Below, piece by piece: positions 6,192 through 11,279 of a DNA stretch of 11,279 bases. Every line of letters starts with the position of its first letter. The stretch's first letter is position 1. Below the pieces are notes generated by a model, which did not search any database, had not been told where the DNA came from, and was given only the letters and a program-made list of their open reading frames with translations. Made by a program: the position numbers and the translations under genes. The stretch spans positions 1 to 11,279 of the forward strand of contig VAWY01000205.1 of NCBI GenBank assembly GCA_005888335.1, written 5' to 3'. Source of the stretch: Actinomycetota bacterium (GTDB taxonomy: Bacteria > Actinomycetota > Thermoleophilia > Solirubrobacterales > Solirubrobacteraceae).

Positions 6192-8198
6192 GTGGCCAAC
6201 ACTGATCTCAGCGATCGATCGATCGACACCATCCGCACGCTCGCGATGGACGCCGTGCAGGAGGCGAATGCCGGGCACCCGGGCACCGCGATGGCACTCG
6301 CGCCGCTCGCCTATCTCCTCTACACCGAGGTGCTGGACCACAGCCCCGCGAACCCGCAGTGGCCCGATCGCGACCGCTTCATCCTCTCCGCCGGCCACGC
6401 GTGCATCCTCCAGTACGCGACGCTCCATCTCTCCGGGTACAACCTGTCGCTCGAAGAGTTGAAGCGGTTCCGGCAGTGGGAGTCGCTGACACCCGGCCAC
6501 CCTGAGGTGCATCACACGCCGGGCATCGAAGCGACCACCGGGCCGCTCGGCCAGGGCTATGCGAACGGCGTCGGCTTCGGGATCGCGGAGCGGTTCCTTG
6601 CCGAGCGCTACAACCGACCGTACGACGAGATCGTCGACCACCGCGTCTACTGCATCGCGTCCGACGGCGACCTGATGGAGGGCGTCACGAACGAGGCGGC
6701 GTCGATCGCCGGCACGCTCGGCCTCGGGAAGCTCGTCTACTTCTACGACGACAACCACATCACGATCGACGGGACGACGTCGGTCTCGTTCACGGAGGAC
6801 CGCGCCGCGCGCCACGAGGCGCAGGGCTGGCACGTGCAGCGCGTCGACGACGCGAACGACCTCGACCGGCTGCGCGAGACGATCGCGAACGCGCAGGCGG
6901 TCGCCGATCGGCCGTCCTTGATCGTCATCCGGTCGCATATCGCCTACGGCGCGCCGCATGCAGTCGACACGGCGAAGGCGCACGGCGCGCCCCTCGGCGA
7001 AGAGGAGGTGCGCGCCGCGAAGCAGGCGCTCGGCTGGGACCCCGACCGGAAGTTCTACGTCCCCGACGACGTACGCGAGCACATGAACCAGACCGCGCGC
7101 GGCCTCGCGCTCGAGGATGCGTGGCAGCAGAAGCTCTCGGTCTGGTCGGCGAAGTACCCGGCGCTGCGCGAGGACTGGGATCAGGTGCACACCGGCAGGC
7201 CGCGTCCCGGCTGGGTCGAGGCGTTGCCGGTGTTCGAGCCCGGCGAGGACGTCGCGACGCGGGACGCCGGTGCGAAGGTGATGAACGCCTTCAAGCGCTA
7301 CGTCCCGACGATGATCGGGGGCGCCGCCGACCTCGTCGAGTCGACGAAGACGGAGTTCAAGGGCGGCGGTCTGTTCTCCGCGACGCACGCGGGACGCAAC
7401 CTCGCCTTCGGCATCCGCGAGCACTCGATGGGATCGATCGTGAACGGCATCTCGCTGCACAGCGGGATGGTCAAGCCGTACGGCTCGACGTTCCTCATCT
7501 TCTCCGACTACATGCGTCCGGCGGTCCGTCTGTCGGCGCTCTCGCGGCTGCAGTCGTTGTGGGTGTGGACGCACGACTCGGTCGGGCTCGGCGAAGACGG
7601 GCCGACGCACCAGCCCGTCGAGCACTACGCGGCGCTGCGTGCGATCCCGTTCCTCTGGTTCGTCCGTCCCGCGGACGCGACCGAGACCGTCGGCGCGTGG
7701 AAGGTCGCCCTCGAGCGCGAAGACGGTCCTGTTGCGCTCGCGCTGACGCGCCAGAAGCTGCCGACGCTCGAGGAGACGCAGCGCGACGCGGTTGCGCGGG
7801 GCGCGTACGTGCTCTGGGAGTCCGAGGAGGCGAACGGCCAACCGGATCTCGTCTTGCTCGCCACCGGGTCGGAGGTGCACGTCGCGCTCGACGCGGCGAA
7901 GCAGCTCGACCTGCAGGAGGTGCGCGCCCGCGTCGTCTCGATGCCGTGCTGGGAGCTCTTCGAGGCGCAGCCGCCCGAGTACCGTGACGACGTGATCCCG
8001 CCGGAGGTCAGGGCGCGGCTCTCGGTGGAGGCGGGCGTCGCGCTCGGCTGGCAGAAATGGGTCGGCGACGAGGGCGACACGATCTCGATCGAGCACTTCG
8101 GCGCCTCCGCCCCGGGAGGCACCGTGCTCGAGAAGTTCGGCTACAGCGTGGACAACGTGGTCGCTCGCTCGCTCGCGCTGCGGACACGCGTGTCGTGA
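6192..8198 (+). CDS. tkt: Transketolase
   Basis: A thiamine-diphosphate and Mg-dependent enzyme that moves two-carbon units between sugar phosphates in the non-oxidative pentose-phosphate pathway; cytoplasmic. The 668-residue length is typical. Visible: NAGHPGTAMALA with His29; SAGHACILQYATLHLSGY with His69; TPGHPE and TTGPLGQG; the cofactor motif SDGDLMEG from residue 157, followed by YFYDDNHITIDG; the catalytic Glu410 in GIREHSMG; and late domain-III motifs LLATGSEVHVAL and EHFGASAPG. GHAC replaces the GHGS of the E. coli enzyme; I believe this is normal in this lineage. Start GTG 6192 has GAGGAG 4 bases upstream. It is the first gene of the sugar-phosphate operon, and rpiB follows after 7 bases. 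Confidence 0.97.
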   Translation: MANTDLSDRSIDTIRTLAMDAVQEANAGHPGTAMALAPLAYLLYTEVLDHSPANPQWPDRDRFILSAGHACILQYATLHLSGYNLSLEELKRFRQWESLTPGHPEVHHTPGIEATTGPLGQGYANGVGFGIAERFLAERYNRPYDEIVDHRVYCIASDGDLMEGVTNEAASIAGTLGLGKLVYFYDDNHITIDGTTSVSFTEDRAARHEAQGWHVQRVDDANDLDRLRETIANAQAVADRPSLIVIRSHIAYGAPHAVDTAKAHGAPLGEEEVRAAKQALGWDPDRKFYVPDDVREHMNQTARGLALEDAWQQKLSVWSAKYPALREDWDQVHTGRPRPGWVEALPVFEPGEDVATRDAGAKVMNAFKRYVPTMIGGAADLVESTKTEFKGGGLFSATHAGRNLAFGIREHSMGSIVNGISLHSGMVKPYGSTFLIFSDYMRPAVRLSALSRLQSLWVWTHDSVGLGEDGPTHQPVEHYAALRAIPFLWFVRPADATETVGAWKVALEREDGPVALALTRQKLPTLEETQRDAVARGAYVLWESEEANGQPDLVLLATGSEVHVALDAAKQLDLQEVRARVVSMPCWELFEAQPPEYRDDVIPPEVRARLSVEAGVALGWQKWVGDEGDTISIEHFGASAPGGTVLEKFGYSVDNVVARSLALRTRVS

Positions 8199-8205
8199 GG
8201 GTGCC

Positions 8206-8664
8206 GTGAAGGTCTCCGTCGCCTTCGACCATCGCGGGGTGGGGCTGCGGAGCGCCATCATCCTCGCGCTGCGGGAGGACGGTCACGAGATCATCGACCT
8301 CGGCACGCACACGGACGAGCGGCGGATCGACTATCCGGACAAGGCGCGCGAGGTCGGCGAGACGATCCAGAACGGCAGCGCCGAACGCGCCATTCTCGTC
8401 TGCGGCTCGGGCGTCGGCGCGTCGGTCGCGGCCTCGAAGATGCGCGGCGTCCGCGCCTCGATCTGCCACGATGCCTACTCGGCGCACCAGGGCGTGGAGC
8501 ACGACGACCTGAACGTCCTGTGCCTCGGCTCGGACGTCGTCGGCCCCGCACTCGCCCAGGATCTCGTGCGTACCTTCCTGGCGGCGCGATTCAACGGCGG
8601 CGAGCGGTACGTGAACCGGTTGAAGAAGGTGGAAGCGATGGAAAGGGCGATGAGCAATGGCTGA
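8206..8664 (+). CDS. rpiB: Ribose-5-phosphate isomerase B
   Basis: Interconverts ribulose 5-phosphate and ribose 5-phosphate. The 152-residue protein has the RpiB/LacAB pattern: AFDHRGVGLR at the N-terminus; DLGTHTDERRIDYPDKA; the active-site loop VCGSGVGASVAASK with catalytic Cys66; and ICHDAYSAHQGVEHDDLNVLCLG, containing the basic phosphate- and ring-opening region including His99. GGERYVNRLKKVEAME closes the fold. GTG 8206 has GAGGG (8197-8201) spaced 4 bases, overlapping the tkt stop. Its last 8 bases overlap tal. The alternatives in this fold (galactose-6-phosphate isomerase subunits LacA/LacB) are unlikely among tkt, tal and zwf. Confidence 0.95.
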   Translation: MKVSVAFDHRGVGLRSAIILALREDGHEIIDLGTHTDERRIDYPDKAREVGETIQNGSAERAILVCGSGVGASVAASKMRGVRASICHDAYSAHQGVEHDDLNVLCLGSDVVGPALAQDLVRTFLAARFNGGERYVNRLKKVEAMERAMSNG

Positions 8665-9769
8665 ATCGAACCTGCACAAGCTGAGTGAGCGCGGCCAGTC
8701 CGTCTGGGTCGACTCGCTGTCCCGCCGGTGGCTCGAGACCGGCTATCTCGAGCAGCTGATGAACGAGGACACGGTCGTCGGCGTGACGACGAACCCGACG
8801 ATCTTCCAGAAAGCGATCGCCCAGGGCGATTCGTACGACGAGCAGCTGAAGGAGCTGCTCGTGCACGAGACCGACGCGAAGGAGATCTTCCTCCAGCTCT
8901 CCGCGCGCGACGTCGCGGCGGCGCTCGACCTGCTCGCGCCGGTGCACGAGCGCCAGCCGGAGGACGGCTTCGTCTCGTGGGAGGTCGATCCCACCCTTGC
9001 GTACGACCGCGAAGGCACGTTCGACGAGGCGATGCGCCTGCACGGCTGGATCGACAAGCCCAACCTCTACGTGAAGATCCCCGCCACGAAGCCCGGTCTC
9101 GGCGCGATCGAAGACTGCATCGCGCACGGCAAGAGCATCAACGTCACGCTCATCTTCTCGCTCCAGCGCTACGGCGAGGTCGTCGAGGCGTATCTGCGCG
9201 GGCTCGAGCGCCTGGTCGCCTCGGGCGGCGATCCGTCGAAGGTGCACTCGGTCGCGAGCTTCTTCGTCTCACGCGTCGACACCGAGGCGGACAAGCGGCT
9301 CGAGGCGGCCGGCAGCAAGGAGGCGCTCGCGCTGCGCGGCAAGCTCGCGATTGCGAACGCCAAGCTCGCCTACGAGCACTTCGAGCAGCAGTTCGCCGGC
9401 CGCCGCTGGGAGTTCCTCGCAGGCAAGGGCGCCTGGCCGCAGCGCTGTCTCTGGGCGTCCACGTCGACGAAGAATCCGGACTACCGGGACGTCCTCTACG
9501 TCGAGGAGCTGATCGGCCCGCAAACCGTGGACACGATGCCGGAGGAGACGATCAAGGCGTTCCAGGATCACGGCGTGGTTCGCGGCGACACGGTGGCGGA
9601 GGACGCCGGCGAGGCGCACGCGCTGCTTGACGCAATCGCCGCGGTTGGCGTTGACTACGACGACGTGACGCTGACGCTCGAGCTGGAAGGCGTCCAGAAG
9701 TTCGCCGATTCGTTCGAGGAGCTGCTCGCCGGCGTGCGCGCGAAGCGCGGGGAGCTCGCCGCGGTGTGA
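8657..9769 (+). CDS. tal: Transaldolase
   Basis: Transfers a dihydroxyacetone unit between sedoheptulose 7-phosphate and glyceraldehyde 3-phosphate through a Schiff-base lysine. The 370-residue length matches the long actinobacterial/cyanobacterial class (E. coli TalB is about 317). Motifs: VTTNPTIFQKAI near residue 44; DGFVSWEVDPTLAYD; NLYVKIPATKPGL with Schiff-base Lys140; SINVTLIFSLQRY; HSVASFFVSRVDTEAD; WASTSTKNPDYRDVLYVEEL; and TVDTMPEETI near the C-terminus. ATG 8657 lies 8 bases inside rpiB, with AAGGG (8643-8647) upstream. The stop overlaps the pgi GTG start as GTGA. In several bacteria the tal and pgi domains are one fused protein. Here they are two genes in the same order. Confidence 0.97.
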   Translation: MAESNLHKLSERGQSVWVDSLSRRWLETGYLEQLMNEDTVVGVTTNPTIFQKAIAQGDSYDEQLKELLVHETDAKEIFLQLSARDVAAALDLLAPVHERQPEDGFVSWEVDPTLAYDREGTFDEAMRLHGWIDKPNLYVKIPATKPGLGAIEDCIAHGKSINVTLIFSLQRYGEVVEAYLRGLERLVASGGDPSKVHSVASFFVSRVDTEADKRLEAAGSKEALALRGKLAIANAKLAYEHFEQQFAGRRWEFLAGKGAWPQRCLWASTSTKNPDYRDVLYVEELIGPQTVDTMPEETIKAFQDHGVVRGDTVAEDAGEAHALLDAIAAVGVDYDDVTLTLELEGVQKFADSFEELLAGVRAKRGELAAV

Positions 9770-11133
9770 GCGAGCGCAGCGAGCTCATCGATCGGATCTG
9801 GGAGCGCGACCCGACCGTCTGGACCGGCGGTGACGAGGCGAGGTGGCTCGGCTGGCTCGACGAGCCGCGGCGCATGCTCGAGCGCGCCGACGAGCTCGAA
9901 TCGTTCGCCGACAGCGTCGCGGACGAAGGGCTCGACGCGGTCGTCCTGCTCGGGATGGGCGGCTCGAGCCTGGCGCCGGAGGTGCTGCGCCGGACGTTCC
10001 GCGTCGAGAGCTTCCACGTCCTCGACACGACGCACCCGCAGGCCATTCGCGAGCTCGAGCAGTCGATCGAGCTCGGACGAACGCTCTTCGTCACCTCGTC
10101 GAAGTCGGGCTCGACGCTCGAGACGCGCTCGCACTCCGACTACTTCTGGGAGCGCTCGGGCAAGCAGGGCTCGTCCTTCGTCGCCGTCACCGATCCCGGC
10201 TCCGAGCTCGAGAAGACGGCGCATGAGCGCGGCTTCCGGCACGTGTTCCCGGGCGAGCCGACGATCGGTGGACGCTACTCCGCGCTCTCGCCGTTCGGGA
10301 TCGTGCCGGCGGCGCTCATGGGCATCGACGTGGCGCGCCTGCTTGCGAACGCCGAACGCATGGCGGACATCTGCCGCAAGGCCGACGGCAACCCCGGCTA
10401 CGAGCTCGGCCGCCAGTTCGGCACGGGCTGGCAGCAGGGTCGCGACAAGATCTGCATCGGCGACACCGACGGCGGCTTCGGGCTCTGGGCGGAGCAGTTG
10501 ATCGCCGAGTCGACCGGCAAGCACGGCAAGGGCCTGGTCCCCGCTCCCGGCGAGTCGGCCGACGGGCCGGACCGCCAGTTCGCCCAGCCCGAGATCGCCG
10601 ACCCGTACTCCGTCGGCGGCGAGTTCTTCCGCTGGGAGTTCGCGACCGCGGTCGCCGGCGCGTTCCTCCAGATCAATCCGTTCGACCAGCCCGACGTCCA
10701 GGCCGCGAAGGACAAGACGAACGAGGTCCTCGCAACCGGCAAGGAGCCGGAGGTGGAGCCGGAAGGCTCGATCGACGAGCTGCTCGCACAGGCGCAGGAG
10801 CGCGACTACATCTGCGTTCAGGCATTCATCCATCCGAACGAGGAGAACGACCGACGGATCGCCGATCTCGTCCGGAAGCTCCGACGGCGCACCGGCCTCG
10901 TCGTGACGCACGGCTACGGTCCGCGCTACCTCCACTCCACCGGACAGCTGCACAAGGGAGGCCCGAACATCGGCCTCTTCCTGCAGATCGTCGACGATCC
11001 CGGCGAGGAGCTGCCGATTCCCGGCAAGCCGTTCGGCTTCCGGCGCTTGCTCCGCGCGCAGGCGGCCGGCGACTTCGCGTCCCTGAAGGAACGCGGCCGG
11101 CGAGCGGCGCGCATCCACGTGGAGGAGATCTGA
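9766..11133 (+). CDS. pgi: Glucose-6-phosphate isomerase (short form, transaldolase-associated type)
   Basis: Interconverts glucose 6-phosphate and fructose 6-phosphate. At 455 residues it is shorter than the ~550-residue E. coli-type enzyme and resembles the isomerase half of bifunctional Tal-Pgi proteins. The two SIS sugar-phosphate domains show VVLLGMGGSSLAPEVLRR (about 59-76), phosphate-binding SSKSGSTLET (about 111-120), GGRYSALSPFG from residue 168, and GGEFFRWEFATAVAG with QINPFDQPDVQAAKD. The closing part has HSTGQLHKGGPNIGLF and IPGKPFGFRRLLRAQAAGD. Catalytic positions were placed only by general resemblance. Start GTG 9766 overlaps the tal stop by 4 bases without a strong binding site of its own, so translational coupling is likely. 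The stop overlaps the CTG start of zwf. Confidence 0.94.
   Translation: MSERSELIDRIWERDPTVWTGGDEARWLGWLDEPRRMLERADELESFADSVADEGLDAVVLLGMGGSSLAPEVLRRTFRVESFHVLDTTHPQAIRELEQSIELGRTLFVTSSKSGSTLETRSHSDYFWERSGKQGSSFVAVTDPGSELEKTAHERGFRHVFPGEPTIGGRYSALSPFGIVPAALMGIDVARLLANAERMADICRKADGNPGYELGRQFGTGWQQGRDKICIGDTDGGFGLWAEQLIAESTGKHGKGLVPAPGESADGPDRQFAQPEIADPYSVGGEFFRWEFATAVAGAFLQINPFDQPDVQAAKDKTNEVLATGKEPEVEPEGSIDELLAQAQERDYICVQAFIHPNEENDRRIADLVRKLRRRTGLVVTHGYGPRYLHSTGQLHKGGPNIGLFLQIVDDPGEELPIPGKPFGFRRLLRAQAAGDFASLKERGRRAARIHVEEI
11121..11125 (+). promoter_or_regulatory. Ribosome binding site supporting a CTG start for zwf
   Basis: GGAGG, part of GGAGGAG (11121-11127), ends 4 bases before the in-frame CTG at 11130. 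This is the best Shine-Dalgarno match near the pgi-zwf junction. It decides the start, since the zwf frame has no ATG, GTG or TTG between 11043 and the conserved GASGDL motif. Confidence 0.55.
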
Positions 11134-11279
11134 TCGCAGCGGCGACCGAAGAGCAGCAGCAGAGTCCGCTCGAGGAAGGTCTGCTCCTGCGGCGGAAGCC
11201 GGACCCGTGCGCGCTTGTCATCTTCGGCGCGTCCGGCGACCTTGCGCACAGGAAGCTGATGCCGGCGCTCTACTCGTTG
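11130..11279 (+). CDS. zwf: Glucose-6-phosphate 1-dehydrogenase, N-terminal part (3' end outside window)
   Basis: The first enzyme of the oxidative pentose-phosphate pathway, oxidising glucose 6-phosphate with NAD(P)+. Fifty codons are visible. After a polar leader (AATEEQQQSPLEEGLLLRRK) comes CALVIFGASGDLAHRKLMPA, the diagnostic GxxGDLxxRKL dinucleotide-binding motif of Zwf. The frame has only CTG 11130 as a plausible start near the motif. It overlaps the pgi stop as CTGA, in the same style as the other overlaps in this operon, and has GGAGG at a good distance. A start at ATC 11133 or a sequence error are alternatives. The product is clear; the exact start is less so. Confidence 0.88.
   Translation, partial: MIAAATEEQQQSPLEEGLLLRRKPDPCALVIFGASGDLAHRKLMPALYSL

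Noticed and set aside
4857..8261. Very long minus-strand open frame of 1,134 codons running through the whole tkt region.
   Set aside because: Only its left part (from 6056 down) is real, as the first half of the ABC-F gene. The rest is antisense to tkt, whose motifs are unmistakable, and is open because GC-rich DNA has few stop codons.

Overview
The window is 11,279 bases of GC-rich DNA from a bacterial chromosome. It looks actinobacterial, probably Thermoleophilia (Gaiellales or Solirubrobacterales). The evidence is the heavy G/C bias at third codon positions, the GAF/HisKA_2 kinase paired with an ANTAR response regulator (the PdtaS/PdtaR type), the actinobacterial-type RpiB and 370-residue transaldolase, the tkt-tal-pgi-zwf order, and very tight gene packing with ATGA/GTGA overlaps. 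The class is an inference from protein character; I could not search a database. I see no phage, transposase, CRISPR or tRNA/rRNA genes.

Bases 1-1207 hold the 3' part of a type I glutamine synthetase gene (plus strand). It converges with a small PRC-barrel-like gene (minus strand). The 168-base gap between them is highly structured: a 14-bp hairpin, an 8-bp hairpin, and a perfect 12-bp inverted repeat that brackets the gap and runs into the small gene's stop codon.

Bases 1208-4224 begin with a divergent promoter region. Then comes a four-gene co-directional cluster: a PdtaS-like sensor histidine kinase, a DUF6886-like protein of unknown function, a PdtaR-like ANTAR response regulator, and an NTF2/SnoaL-like protein. 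The first two junctions are 4-base ATGA overlaps and the last gap is 4 bases. The kinase should phosphorylate the regulator, whose ANTAR domain is expected to bind RNA and control transcription termination. The two accessory proteins are probably made in step with them.

Bases 4228-6056 (minus strand) hold an ABC-F ATPase gene ending 3 bases from the previous gene. It is broken: its two halves are in different frames, and the P-loop of the second nucleotide-binding domain is missing at about 4987. This fits a deletion of roughly 60 bases.

Bases 6192-11279 (plus strand) are a pentose-phosphate operon: tkt, rpiB, tal, pgi and the start of zwf, with gaps or overlaps of at most 8 bases. Zwf feeds glucose 6-phosphate into the oxidative branch, RpiB, Tkt and Tal run the non-oxidative branch, and Pgi links fructose 6-phosphate back to glucose 6-phosphate. 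The zwf frame has no ATG, GTG or TTG at its expected start and appears to begin at a CTG that overlaps the pgi stop.

Nothing here is clearly a new defence or mobile system. The items most worth checking are the ABC-F deletion, the DUF6886-like gene between the kinase and its regulator, the structured glnA downstream region, and the CTG start of zwf.
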